This document shows, piece after piece, positions 1-9,446 of a stretch of 64,000 nucleotides of DNA. The notes under the pieces are model-generated. The model had not been told where the DNA came from. It saw nothing but the letters and a program-made list of their open reading frames with translations, and searched no databases. Origin of the DNA: Paraburkholderia dioscoreae (GTDB lineage: Bacteria > Pseudomonadota > Gammaproteobacteria > Burkholderiales > Burkholderiaceae); assembly GCF_902459535.1 (NCBI RefSeq), contig NZ_LR699554.1, forward strand, positions 3,100,001 to 3,164,000, in the 5' to 3' direction. The position numbers and the translations under genes are program-made. Each line of letters starts with the position of its first letter. Within the stretch, counting starts at the first letter, position 1.

Positions 1-90
1 CGCTCAACGTGGCGGGGGCCGGGGGGCCCCGCTACGGCCGGCCGGTCGTCTCCGGCCGGCAAGCGGCGCACAGATTTCCTATACTGATTG

Positions 91-170
91 TGCGAGGAGA
101 CCTCAGCACATTTCACGACACACCCGGGCGGCAGCCGGCGATTCACGCCGGCATGCCGCCCGATTTTTTT
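91..170 (+). ncRNA. candidate small RNA ending at a strong intrinsic terminator
   Basis: A TATACT -10-like hexamer lies at 80-85. It is followed by a small hairpin at 91-108 (TGC-GAGG / CCTC-GCA with one bulged A), about 16 unpaired bases, and a textbook terminator at 125-170. No convincing protein frame uses this stretch. The -35 region is poor, so the transcript may instead be the 3' end of a gene lying before the window. Seen: the two hairpins and the T-tract. Inferred: that they form an independent RNA. Confidence 0.25.
125..170 (+). terminator. rho-independent terminator
   Basis: A 16-bp GC-rich stem pairs 125-140 with 146-162, with one bulged A at 153 and a 5-nt loop (ATTCA). It is followed directly by seven T residues at 164-170. 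This is the strongest intrinsic terminator in the window and acts on rightward transcription. Confidence 0.8.
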
Positions 171-501
171 GGGCGAAGCGACGCTAGCCGGCACGCCCCA
201 CGCCACGCAATGTATCCGCGCCTCGAACGAACTCCCATCGCTCTATGCCGCTGAAAGTGTGCCGGTTCATTTAGCCTGGTGAATGTCCGCACGTAGCGAC
301 GCCGCCCGCCGTTCGCTCGCCTATGATGCTTAGGACGCCACGTGGTTTTTTATCGCCGTCCGCCAATAGCACGCGCTATCCGGACAGCTTGCTGGCGCAG
401 AAGTGATCGCGGCGCACCGCATCCACGACGCGCCGCACACCATCAGCGACGATGGCAGCGCGCCACGAGCCGGCATCGCCAATTCGGATTGGAGACGCGC
501 A
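171..501. other. non-coding stretch, nothing recognised
   Basis: Short open frames exist here, but none has a plausible ribosome-binding site or recognisable product. No repeat or RNA structure stands out beyond the terminator just upstream. It presumably holds the promoter of the DUF3303 gene that starts at 502. Confidence 0.4.
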
Positions 502-789
502 ATGAAATTTATCGTCCAATGGAACGGTCTGCCGACCGCCGAGAATTCCGTCATCGAACGTTTCATGAAGACCGGCGGCCAGGTGCCGGACGGTGTCAAA
601 CTGCTGGGACGTTGGCACGCTATCGGCGGATTGCACGGCTTTGCCGTGGTCGAGGCGGACGACACGCGCGGCATCTCGGCGCTCGCGCTCGAATGGGGCG
701 ACCTGCTCACCATGAGCATCTTCCCGGCCATGACCGACGAAGACCTCGGCGCAGCCCTCGGCAAACATCTGGCGGCGCGCAACAAGTAA
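502..789 (+). CDS. DUF3303 family small protein
   Basis: A 95-residue soluble protein beginning MKFIVQWNGLP, with the compact alpha/beta pattern of the DUF3303 family (MKFxVxW opening, a G-R-WH segment near residue 36, a closing helical tail). Its function is unknown; family members are single-domain ferredoxin-like folds. I chose the ATG at 502 because a GGAGA motif lies 6-10 bases upstream and family members start at this MKF; an in-frame start at 403 would add 33 residues that look non-coding. It stands alone, followed by the TetR operator region. Confidence 0.75.
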   Translation: MKFIVQWNGLPTAENSVIERFMKTGGQVPDGVKLLGRWHAIGGLHGFAVVEADDTRGISALALEWGDLLTMSIFPAMTDEDLGAALGKHLAARNK

Positions 790-897
790 GCACACCATGA
801 GCGCCGGGCAACAGGACTTGTGCCCAACAGGCAAGCGGCCGCGGACGCCCGTCCACCATACCGCGGCGCGCTGAAGAGCCACCGCAGAATCTTCTTC

Positions 898-952
898 TTG
901 CATTCTGTATCAGTCGATATATAATCGCTTTCTATATCGACTGATACAGAAT
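898..952 (+). promoter_or_regulatory. promoter with 20-bp inverted-repeat operator for the TetR gene
   Basis: A perfect inverted repeat pairs 902-921 with 933-952 (20-bp arms, 11-bp spacer, arm centres 31 bp apart, about three helical turns). A consensus TATAAT lies at 920-925, overlapping the end of the left arm, with TTGCAT as a weak -35 at 898-903 (16-bp spacer). Each arm contains TCAGTCGATA. Position and symmetry fit an autoregulatory TetR operator that would block RNA polymerase at its own promoter 32 bp before the TetR start codon. Binding is inferred. Confidence 0.7.
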
Positions 953-983
953 AGTCGTCAGCTAAGCAGGAAGGATATTCATC

Positions 984-1598
984 ATGGCAAGACCCCGCGA
1001 ATTCGATGAACACGAGGTGCTGGAAGCCGCCAGCGCGGCTTTCTGGACGAAGGGCTACGAGGCCACCTCCACGCGCGACCTGGTCAAATCGACCGGCCTG
1101 ACCCAGCCGAGCCTCTACAACGCATTCGGCGACAAGCGCGCGCTGTATTTGCGTGCGCTCGAGCATTACCTCGAACACACGTTGCGCGAGCGGATCAGTC
1201 GGCTAGAGCGCACCGTGTCACCGGCTCAAGGCGTCACCCTGTTCTTCCATGAGATCCTGGAGCGCACGCTGGCCGATCCCACCAAGCGCGGCTGCATGCT
1301 GGTGAATTCAGCGCTTGAAACCACATCGGACGACGAAGCATTCCGCGAAATCGTCGCCACGGAATTCGCTGAAGTCCGCGCGTTTTTCTACCGCTGTATG
1401 GTTGCGGCCAGCGAGAGCGGCGAAATCACCGCCGTTGTTTCCGCCGATGACGCAGCCACCCATCTGCTGGCCACGTTGATCGGCGTTCGCGTTCTCGCGC
1501 GGGTCGATCCGCAACCGGCGCTGCTGATTGGCGCGATTGCGCCGGCTTTGCTGCTGCTCGGTTTGCCCGCCCTACCGGCGAAAGACACGAACGTCTGA
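984..1598 (+). CDS. TetR/AcrR family transcriptional regulator
   Basis: A 204-residue one-component repressor. Residues 1-60 carry the TetR winged-helix signature: ARPREFDEHEVLEAA, a helix-turn-helix around STRDLVKSTGLTQPSLYNAFGDK, then ALYLRALEHY. The C-terminal ligand/dimerisation region is all-helical, with a hydrophobic segment near 160-195. An AGGAAGG Shine-Dalgarno precedes the ATG. The 20-bp inverted repeat immediately upstream is the likely operator. The MFS transporter gene starts 94 bp downstream on the same strand and is the probable target. The ligand is unknown; a lipophilic compound exported by the MFS protein would be typical. Confidence 0.9.
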   Translation: MARPREFDEHEVLEAASAAFWTKGYEATSTRDLVKSTGLTQPSLYNAFGDKRALYLRALEHYLEHTLRERISRLERTVSPAQGVTLFFHEILERTLADPTKRGCMLVNSALETTSDDEAFREIVATEFAEVRAFFYRCMVAASESGEITAVVSADDAATHLLATLIGVRVLARVDPQPALLIGAIAPALLLLGLPALPAKDTNV

Positions 1599-1692
1599 GC
1601 CAGGCGCCTGACAAGGCGCGCCCCTTCACCTCGATTCACCACCGACATCCGGCAGTGACGCGGCCACCGCGCGCACCGGTAAAGGAACCGTC

Positions 1693-2919
1693 ATGTCCGC
1701 TGCACCGATAACGTCCGCCAGTCCAGTCTCACTCGACGCCCGCGCGCTCTTTGCAACGCTCGCCGGACTGTGCGGCAGTCTCGTCGCGATCGGCCTCGCC
1801 CGCTTCGCGTACACGCCGTTGATTCCCTCGCTGATCCAGGAGCACTGGTTCACCTCGTCGCAAGCGGTGACGCTCGGCGCGGCAAACTTCGCCGGCTATC
1901 TGGTCGGTGCGTTGATCGGCAGGCCGCTTGCGTCGGCGCTGTCGAACCGCAGCGCGTTGCGCATCCTGATGGCGGTGGTGACGGCCGCCTTCTTCGCCTG
2001 CGCATATCCGCTTTCGGTGAGCTGGTTCTTTACGTGGCGTTTGTTATCGGGCATTTCCGGCGGCGCGATCATGGTGCTGGTGGCAACGTCGATTCTTCCG
2101 CATATTCCGGTGCCGCGCCGTGGCTTTGTGAGCGGCATGATCTTTCTCGGGCTCGGGCTGGGCATCGCGGCATCCGGCACCTTGATTCCTAAGCTGCTCC
2201 ACTTCGGCTTGCAAACCACGTGGATCGGCCTCGGCGTATTGGCGCTGGTGCTGACCGCCGTGAGCTGGTTCGGCTGGCCCGCAACGAATCCGCCCGCCGC
2301 GGTGGTGCCGTCCGGCGCGCATCACGCGGGGCATCCCCAAGGCTTGACGCTGCGCGTGCTGTACGCGCAATACGCGGCGAACGCCCTCGGCCTCGTCCCG
2401 GCGATGGTGCTGCTCGTCGACTACGTCGCTCGCGGTCTGGGACGCGGCTCTGCAATCGGCGCGAACTACTGGGTGCTGTACGGCCTCGCTGCGATTGTCG
2501 GCCCGGTGATCTGCGGCAACATTGCCGATCGCATCGGCTTCGGCAAGGCGTATCGCGCCGGGCTGCTTCTGCAAGCGGTTGCCGTCGCCCTGCTCGCCTT
2601 TTCTGGCAACCCGCTGGCGCTGGCCGTCTCGACCGTGATTCTGGGTATTTTCACGCCGGGCATCGTGCCGCTCGTGCTCGGCCGCATTCACGAACTCGTG
2701 CCGCACGATCACACCGAACAGCGCGCCGCATGGAGCCGCGCGACGACAGCCTTCGCGCTCTTCCAGGCACTGGGCGGATATGGATACTCGTACCTTTTCT
2801 CGCATACGCATAACGATTACGCGTTGATTTTCACTTGCGGGGCGATAGCGCTCACCGTCGCATTCGTCGCGGATCTGGTGGCTTCGCGTAGCGGCACCGC
2901 GCGCAACACTGCGCAGTGA
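1693..2919 (+). CDS. YbfB/YjiJ family MFS transporter
   Basis: A 408-residue integral membrane protein with about 12 hydrophobic segments. It has the YbfB/YjiJ hallmark near its N-terminus (GLARFAYTPLIPSL around residues 36-50) and family-typical glycine-rich helices afterwards. A central cytoplasmic loop lies around residues 200-220, as usual for two six-helix halves. RBS AAAGGAA sits upstream of the ATG at 1693. It follows the TetR gene by 94 bp in the same direction and is probably co-regulated with it. Substrate unknown; YbfB-type carriers are generally predicted exporters. A second member of the family lies at 13532-14758. Confidence 0.85.
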   Translation: MSAAPITSASPVSLDARALFATLAGLCGSLVAIGLARFAYTPLIPSLIQEHWFTSSQAVTLGAANFAGYLVGALIGRPLASALSNRSALRILMAVVTAAFFACAYPLSVSWFFTWRLLSGISGGAIMVLVATSILPHIPVPRRGFVSGMIFLGLGLGIAASGTLIPKLLHFGLQTTWIGLGVLALVLTAVSWFGWPATNPPAAVVPSGAHHAGHPQGLTLRVLYAQYAANALGLVPAMVLLVDYVARGLGRGSAIGANYWVLYGLAAIVGPVICGNIADRIGFGKAYRAGLLLQAVAVALLAFSGNPLALAVSTVILGIFTPGIVPLVLGRIHELVPHDHTEQRAAWSRATTAFALFQALGGYGYSYLFSHTHNDYALIFTCGAIALTVAFVADLVASRSGTARNTAQ

Positions 2920-3072
2920 CCGGTTCAAGGAGGTTCCGGCTCGATCTTTTCGCCTCGGGCATGGGGTTTGCTCAACCATGACATCGATACTGCCTTACGC
3001 AGAGCGCGCGCAAGCGCGCCTTGCGTGGCTGTCGTGAAGGCAGGTCTTATCAACCAGGCGGAGGTCATTCAT

Positions 3073-3228
3073 ATGTTGGGAACTATTCTTCTAGTGGTGC
3101 TGATTCTTCTCCTGATCGGTGCGCTCCCCTCGTGGCCGCACAGCCGTTCGTGGGGCTACGGTCCGACCGGCGGTATCGGCCTCATCGTGATCGTCGTGAT
3201 CGTGCTGCTGGTGGTCGGCGTCATATAG
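3073..3228 (+). CDS. DUF3309 family small membrane protein
   Basis: A 51-residue peptide starting MLGTILLVVLILLLIGALPSW and ending in a second hydrophobic stretch (IVIVVIVLLVVGVI). Two transmembrane helices flank a short WPHSRSWGYGPTGG loop, which is the DUF3309 signature. I start it at 3073, behind a GGCGGAGG Shine-Dalgarno; the longer open frame upstream has no site and no family resemblance. Function unknown; the family is widespread in proteobacteria and often linked to envelope or stress functions. A 15-bp hairpin follows the gene. Confidence 0.8.
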   Translation: MLGTILLVVLILLLIGALPSWPHSRSWGYGPTGGIGLIVIVVIVLLVVGVI

Positions 3229-3283
3229 CCGTAGCTGCCGTAACTGTGTCACGGCATCGGTTCAATCGTTGAAATCGGGTAAT

Positions 3284-3331
3284 AGGCCGCCGGATATCTC
3301 TGCAGTTTGCCGCACGGATATCCGGCGGCCT
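3284..3331 (+). terminator. hairpin terminator after the DUF3309 gene
   Basis: A perfect 15-bp inverted repeat pairs 3284-3298 with 3317-3331 around an 18-nt loop, followed by a short pyrimidine run (CTTTAT). It lies 55 bp past the DUF3309 stop codon and just ahead of the dehydrogenase gene. The T-run is weak, so termination may be partial. Confidence 0.5.
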
Positions 3332-3383
3332 CTTTATGTCGATGGTCGGCACGGATTCCCATCTTGTCACGCCGGGGGAAGCG

Positions 3384-4180
<797 letters not shown>

Positions 4181-4184
<4 letters not shown>

Positions 4185-5563
4185 CCGTTGCCGTCGAGCA
4201 GTTGCTCGAACAGATCCGTATCGCCCATCTGCCCGCCTTTGAGCATGACCTCCATGCCGTCGAGTTCCACGCGATCGGCATGGAGACGGCATACGGTGAC
4301 GCCCGCCGATAACGGCGCAAGATACGACAGTCCCCACGCGCCGAGCGCGCGTACGGCAAAACTCGACGTGTCGCCGCCTGCAATGCCGATACGGCGCAAT
4401 CGTACGGCGCACAGTACCTTCTGCAGCAGCGACGCACACGCATGCGCGAGTTGCGGCAACGCGCCGCCTTCGCCGGACGGGCTGCGGGTGGTGAACGCGA
4501 GTACGTTGCGGCCGCCGCGCAAGGGGCCGGCAATCGCCGCCACGCGCTCCGCTAAATAGTCGGACGCTGCGTCGCCGGTCATTTGCAGCGGGTCGAGTTC
4601 CACACGCAGATAGGACTGCGCGGCGCCGATCTGCACCTCCGTCAATGGCGAAAGACTGCCCGCCAGCACGAATACGGGGCCGCGCGCACGAGCCAGCGGC
4701 GGCGTGGCCGGGCTTTTCGCAGCGGCAGGTTCGGCGGGGTTCTCGCGCGCCAATGCGTAAGCCTGCGCGACGCTGCTCGCACCCACCGCGAGCAACGGCG
4801 CGGACACTGCGGCATAACGCGCAATCACGCGGCCAATCGCTTGCAGATGCGAATCGTCGAGAACATCGAACAGCAAGGCGTCGGGTTTCGCATCGAGCCG
4901 GCGTCGCACTTCCGCTTCGAGCCCTGCGTCGCCTGCGGCATGGCAACGCCAGTCGATCGATTGCACATTCTCCACGCCCTGCCGCTGGAGATGCACACGC
5001 AAGTCCGCTTCGTTCATCGGCGTGACGGGATGGCGGCTCATGGTCGGATGGCGGTCGATACGATAGATCGACTGCGCGCCATCGGCCGCGCCGGCTGCTG
5101 CGAACAGTTCACCGAATACGCAATAGCGCCGCAAATTCGGCTGACCGCCGATCACCGCGACGAGTTCGCTCACACAGTACTCGCGCAAGGTGCGAATCGC
5201 CACGCCGATGCTGCCGGTTTCCGGCGCGCTATCGAATGTCGAGCACACTTTATAGTGCATCACCCGTACACCAAGCGCGGCAAAAGCGGCGCCGACCTGC
5301 TCAAGTTCTTTCCGCTGCGCAGCGGGCGGCATGGTCCGCGCGGCGCCCGCCACGCCAATCGCATCGAGCTTGCCGAGCGTCGCAAGACGCGCGGCGTCCG
5401 GCGGCGCGAAGAACAGCATGGTGCGCAAACCCGCGCGAGCGAGATGGGCCAGCGTGTCGGTCGCGCCGGTGAAGTCGTCGCCGTAGAAAGCGTAATCCGG
5501 ACCATTGCCGTTTATCTCGCGCACGTTGCCGGTCTTTTGTTCCGTGTCGCGTGTGGCGTTCAT
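4181..5563 (-). CDS. four-carbon acid sugar kinase family protein (DUF1537, OtnK/OiaK-like)
   Basis: A 460-residue cytosolic kinase. The N-terminal DUF1537 signature YGDDFTGATDTLAHLARAG sits near residues 27-45. The C-terminal nucleotide-binding half contains GGDTSSFAVRALGAWGLSYLAPLSAGV. The family phosphorylates four- and five-carbon sugar acids such as threonate, erythronate or 3-oxo-isoapionate. The start ATG overlaps the stop of the RuBisCO-like gene (ATGA), so translation is coupled. In D-apionate catabolism a DUF1537 kinase (OiaK) makes the phosphate ester that a RuBisCO-like protein then decarboxylates; the pairing here suggests an analogous sequence, with substrate unproven. Its 3' end overlaps the convergent SDR by 4 bp. 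Confidence 0.85.
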
Positions 5564-6858
5564 GCGCGGCCGCCGAAAAACGCCAGCGCGCGCCGCAACT
5601 CCGGCATATGTTCGGCGTACACCGGCAGCGGCGTGCCGGCCTGCACGGCCGCCCATGCCTGGCGCACGCTCGTCACACCCGCGGCAGGGCCATCCGGATG
5701 CGCGAGGATGCCGCCTCCCGACATGAACAGCAGGTCGGTAGAGCGCACCGCGTCGAAGGTTGCCTGCACGGTGCCGGCCCACTGTCCTGAAGAAAACGCC
5801 GGCAGTACGGCATCGTCGCAACCGGCGGCGAGCGGTGTCGCGCAATCGCGCGCCGACTCGATCACTTCGGCGTCGCTCTGGGCGAATTTGCCGGCGAGGC
5901 CGTGCACGTGCATATGATCGACGCCGCTCAGGCGCCACAACGTCTGATACGCCTGAAACGACATGCCCAGCGCCGGATCGCGCGACATCATGCCGTAGCC
6001 GTTGCGGTGCGCGTGAAGCACCAGCGGCGTGGCGCGGCGCAGCGACTGGATCGCGGAAAAGCCGCACCAGTTGATGCTCGCCATCACGCAACCGCCGCCT
6101 TCGCGTTCGACCAGTTCGGCGTGACGGCGCATGGCGTCGAGGTCGTCGGTGATATTGAAGGCGACCATCACCGGCCGGCCGCTGCGTTCGCGGTAGCGGC
6201 GCACTTCGGACATCACCGCCCGCACGCGCTCGGCAAGCGGCGCATGGGCGGGATTCGCGCACACCTCGTCGTCCTTGATGAAATCGACGCCCGCTTCGCA
6301 CAGCTCGCGCACCAGCGCCGCCGTTTCCGCCGCGCTCAAGCCGACGTTCGGCTTGATGATGGTGCCGATCATCGGCCGGTCCTTCACTTCGGTCAGCGCG
6401 CGCGTGCCCGCTACGCCATGCCGCGGCAATTCGAAACGCGCACGGTACGAAGCCGGCAGGCGTAGCGACAACAGCCGCATACCGGTCACTTCGCCGAGAT
6501 CGTATAGATTGCCGGCAACGGTCGCGGCCAGCGTGGGCAGATTCGCTTCGATATTGGCGAGCGGAAACGACAGCGTGATGCGCGCGCGCCGCCACGGCCC
6601 CGGCGTGCCCTGACGCTCTAGCCATGCGTTCGGCAAGCTGGGCCGCGCCGCCGCCTCGAGTTCTTCGACGCGCAGCACGCTCGCGCGGCTGCGCGCGCGC
6701 AGCGCATCCGATTCGTTGGCGACGCGCACGAAGGTGCCGCTCGACTGCTCGCCGGCCATGACGTCGGCGACGCGCGCGGGATCGAGCGGCGTCTCGATCA
6801 GATAGTCGGCTTCGAACGTGTCTTCGCCGACGGCGCGCGCTTGCAGCATCCCGCTCAT
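5560..6858 (-). CDS. RuBisCO-like protein (form IV), probable sugar-acid phosphate decarboxylase/isomerase
   Basis: A 432-residue RuBisCO large-chain homologue. The core catalytic features are kept: GTIIKPNVGLS, the carbamylation-site motif DFIKDDE (Lys, Asp and Glu of the Mg site all present), LHAHRNGYG, HMHVHGLAGKF (loop-6 Lys) and LFMSGGGI. The sequence around these is unlike carbon-fixing forms, and no small subunit or phosphoribulokinase is nearby, so CO2 fixation is unlikely. RuBisCO-like proteins beside DUF1537 kinases have been assigned as 3-oxo-isoapionate-4-phosphate decarboxylase (OiaX). ATGA overlaps on both sides lock it into a VOC-RLP-kinase operon. Confidence 0.85.
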   Translation of the reverse strand: MSGMLQARAVGEDTFEADYLIETPLDPARVADVMAGEQSSGTFVRVANESDALRARSRASVLRVEELEAAARPSLPNAWLERQGTPGPWRRARITLSFPLANIEANLPTLAATVAGNLYDLGEVTGMRLLSLRLPASYRARFELPRHGVAGTRALTEVKDRPMIGTIIKPNVGLSAAETAALVRELCEAGVDFIKDDEVCANPAHAPLAERVRAVMSEVRRYRERSGRPVMVAFNITDDLDAMRRHAELVEREGGGCVMASINWCGFSAIQSLRRATPLVLHAHRNGYGMMSRDPALGMSFQAYQTLWRLSGVDHMHVHGLAGKFAQSDAEVIESARDCATPLAAGCDDAVLPAFSSGQWAGTVQATFDAVRSTDLLFMSGGGILAHPDGPAAGVTSVRQAWAAVQAGTPLPVYAEHMPELRRALAFFGGRA

Positions 6859-7394
6859 AGCGTGCCCAGATCGGGAAAGCGGCGCACCGGCTCGCGGCCG
6901 TCCCAGTCGCGAGACGCCGCATAGATCATGTCGAAGAGCTTGCCTTTCGGCCCGGCGATCTCGGACAACTCGATCACCGTGCCGGGATGATTCTCCGTGT
7001 CGAAGTAGACAAAGCGCCCGTTGCGCCCGACTTCGCCGCTCATCGCAACCTTGAAACCCTGCTCCTGCAAGCGGGCGAGATCCGCGTCGAACGAGGTGGT
7101 CCAATACGCGTTGTGCTGCAAGCCGGTGTGGCCCGCGGCGAGAAAGTCGCGATACATCGACGGCGCGTCGTTACGCGTCTGGATCAATTCGACCTGCAAC
7201 GGTCCCGAGTTCGCCAGCGCAACCGAGTTATGCACCTCGTACGTTTGCCCGCGGTACGTATAGTTTTCAATCGGCACGCGTTCGTTATAAAACCACGGAC
7301 CTACGCCGAGCACGCGGCTCCAGTAGTCCATTGCGGCTTCGATGTCCCGCACCACGTAGCCTGCCTGCCGGATTTCGCCAAAGAAACGACTCAT
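6855..7394 (-). CDS. VOC family protein (glyoxalase/epimerase-like)
   Basis: A 179-residue vicinal-oxygen-chelate protein with two beta-alpha-beta-beta-beta modules: RQAGYVVRDIEAAMDYWSRVLG at the start and GLQHNAYWTTSFDADLARL in the second half. Candidate metal ligands are the Glu in LQVELIQ, the His in LQHNAYW and the Glu in TVIELSE; the usual first-strand ligand is replaced by Gln (IRQAGY). VOC proteins perform epimerisation, isomerisation or C-C bond chemistry on alpha-hydroxy/keto compounds. It is the first enzyme gene after the TRAP transporter and couples to the RuBisCO-like gene by ATGA. It could carry out an isomerase step of the pathway. Confidence 0.75.
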   Translation of the reverse strand: MSRFFGEIRQAGYVVRDIEAAMDYWSRVLGVGPWFYNERVPIENYTYRGQTYEVHNSVALANSGPLQVELIQTRNDAPSMYRDFLAAGHTGLQHNAYWTTSFDADLARLQEQGFKVAMSGEVGRNGRFVYFDTENHPGTVIELSEIAGPKGKLFDMIYAASRDWDGREPVRRFPDLGTL

Positions 7395-7497
7395 GAAACT
7401 CTCCCGATACTGCGGGGTTGAAAGACGAGCGACGCCCCGGCGCGGCGAAAACGCAGCGCCCGAAGGTCGAACCCGTTAAGAAACCAGAGAGACCCGG

Positions 7498-9384
7498 TTA
7501 GAGAAACCCGATCGAAATCCAGGGGATCGCCGCGACCAGAATCAGGCCGACGAGCAACGCGCCCATATAGCCGACAATCGGACGAATGCCCGCGTCAGGA
7601 TTGACCTTGCTGATCGCGCACGCCGAGTAGTAACCCACGCCGAACGGCGGCGAAAAGAGCCCCACGCCCATCGAAAGAATCACGACGATCGCGTAATGCA
7701 CTTCGTGCACGCCCGCGAGCCGCGCGATAGGAAACAGCAACGGCCCGAACAGCACGATCGCGGGAATGCCTTCGAGCACGCTGCCGAGCATCACGAACAC
7801 GACAATCGAGACCGCAAGAAAACCGTATGCACCGCCGGGCATCGAGCCCATGACTTGCGCAAGATCCTGCGAAAAACCGGATTGTGTCAGCGCCCACGCC
7901 ATTGCAGTCGCGCAGCCGATGATGAAGAGGATCGCGCCCGACAACGTCGCCGCATCCACCAGCATGCGGCCCAGCCGCCGCCATTCGAAGCGGCGGTACA
8001 CCACCAGGCCGATCAGCATCGAATAGGCAATGCCGATGGTCGACACCTCCGTTGCGGTCGCCACGCCTTCGACTACTGCCATCCGAATCACGAACGGCAG
8101 CGCCAGCGCGGGCAGCGACACGATGAACAGACGCCCGATCTGCCGCTTGCTGAAACGCTGCGCGCCGCTCAGATCCTCCTTGCGATAGCGCCACCACACC
8201 ACCGCGCACAGAATCAGCGCGAGCACCGCGCCTGGCAGCATGCCCGCGGTGAAGAGCGAGGATATCGACAGACCCGTTACGGAGCCGATCGTGATCAGCA
8301 CAATGCTCGGCGGAATGGTTTCGCTTTGCGCGCCGGTCGTAGCGAGCAGCGCGACCAGATCGCCTTCGGAAGCGCCGCGTTTTTTCATCTCCGGGAACAG
8401 CACGGGCGCGATCGCCGCCATGTCCGCCACTTTCGAGCCGGAAATGCCCGACACCAGGTACATCGCGCCGATCAGCACGAATGACAGTCCGCCATGCACG
8501 TGGCCGACGAGGCTCGCGAGAAACTCGATCATCGCGCGCGCCATACCGGTCATTTCGATCAGCAAGCCGAGAAAGACGAACAGCGGCACAGCGAGCAGCA
8601 CGAGATGCGACATGCCCTCGTCCATGCGGCCGACCACGACTTCGAGCGGCGTAAAGGTCGAGAGGCCCAGATAACCGAACGTGGCGAGCGCAAACGAAAA
8701 GCCGATAGGCACGCCCGAAAAAATCCCGATCGCCACCACGCCCACGAAAAAGATCACGAGATTGGTTTTGCCGAGCGTCTGAAACCATGGCCCGGCGAAC
8801 ACGGCTATCGCGGCCAGTACGGCGGTGATCGCGAGCACGATCACGACGTCGCGCACACGGCTCACCTGGACGAGGCGAATCAGACCGACCAGCAGCATGA
8901 GCGCCGCGCCGATCGGCAAAGCGAGCGCGCGCCACGCGTTGCTGATCTGCAAGGCGGGCGTCACGATCGCCGCTTCGCCGGACGCATAGTCGTATGCGGG
9001 TGCGATCAACAGCGCAAGCAATGCGATCGACGCGGCGATCGCCAGCGTATCGACGAATGCGCGCCGCTGCGGCGACAGGCGGCTGACCAGTGCGGTCATC
9101 CGCATGTGTTCGCCGCGCCGCAACGCGAGCACGGCGCCGAGCATGGCGAGCCACAGGAACAAGATGCCCGCCAGTTCATCGGACCACACGAGCGGCTGAT
9201 GCAGCACATAGCGGCACATCACGCCCGCGAGCATCACGACGATCTCCACCGCGAGCAGCGCCGCCGCGCACACTTCGACGAGCGCAATCAGACCGCGATC
9301 GAAACTCCTCAACCAGCGGCGCGGCATGCTCGCCGCGTGCAGCGGCACGCCCGCCTCCGCCGGATTCAATGCGTGATTCGACAT
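7498..9384 (-). CDS. TRAP transporter permease, fused small (DctQ) and large (DctM) subunits
   Basis: A 628-residue inner-membrane protein. Residues about 15-185 form the four-helix DctQ domain (WSDELAGILFLWLAMLGAVLALRRGEHMRM). Residues about 195-625 form the DctM domain with about 12 helices (SGVPIGFSFALATFGYLGL, VSGISGSKVADMAAIAPVLFPEMKKRG). It drives Na+-coupled uptake of an organic or sugar acid delivered by the periplasmic receptor encoded just upstream. The ATG at 9384 follows an AGGAGG-type site. The gap to the receptor gene is 62 bp and to the VOC gene about 100 bp, consistent with one operon. Confidence 0.9.
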   Translation of the reverse strand: MSNHALNPAEAGVPLHAASMPRRWLRSFDRGLIALVEVCAAALLAVEIVVMLAGVMCRYVLHQPLVWSDELAGILFLWLAMLGAVLALRRGEHMRMTALVSRLSPQRRAFVDTLAIAASIALLALLIAPAYDYASGEAAIVTPALQISNAWRALALPIGAALMLLVGLIRLVQVSRVRDVVIVLAITAVLAAIAVFAGPWFQTLGKTNLVIFFVGVVAIGIFSGVPIGFSFALATFGYLGLSTFTPLEVVVGRMDEGMSHLVLLAVPLFVFLGLLIEMTGMARAMIEFLASLVGHVHGGLSFVLIGAMYLVSGISGSKVADMAAIAPVLFPEMKKRGASEGDLVALLATTGAQSETIPPSIVLITIGSVTGLSISSLFTAGMLPGAVLALILCAVVWWRYRKEDLSGAQRFSKRQIGRLFIVSLPALALPFVIRMAVVEGVATATEVSTIGIAYSMLIGLVVYRRFEWRRLGRMLVDAATLSGAILFIIGCATAMAWALTQSGFSQDLAQVMGSMPGGAYGFLAVSIVVFVMLGSVLEGIPAIVLFGPLLFPIARLAGVHEVHYAIVVILSMGVGLFSPPFGVGYYSACAISKVNPDAGIRPIVGYMGALLVGLILVAAIPWISIGFL

Positions 9385-9446
9385 CCTGCTGCCTCCTCGC
9401 GGCGGCTCGCCGCGCTTTGTCTCTGACTCGCCCGTATGCAGCACGA

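Noticed and set aside
4583..5917. A 444-codon plus-strand open frame opposite the DUF1537 kinase
   Set aside because: Its composition is dominated by Arg, Ala and His with no recognisable fold, whereas the opposite strand encodes well-conserved family motifs coupled to neighbours by ATGA.
5560..6858. Calling the RuBisCO homologue a carbon-fixing enzyme
   Set aside because: There is no small subunit, phosphoribulokinase or cbb regulator nearby, and the sequence outside the metal site is of the form IV type.
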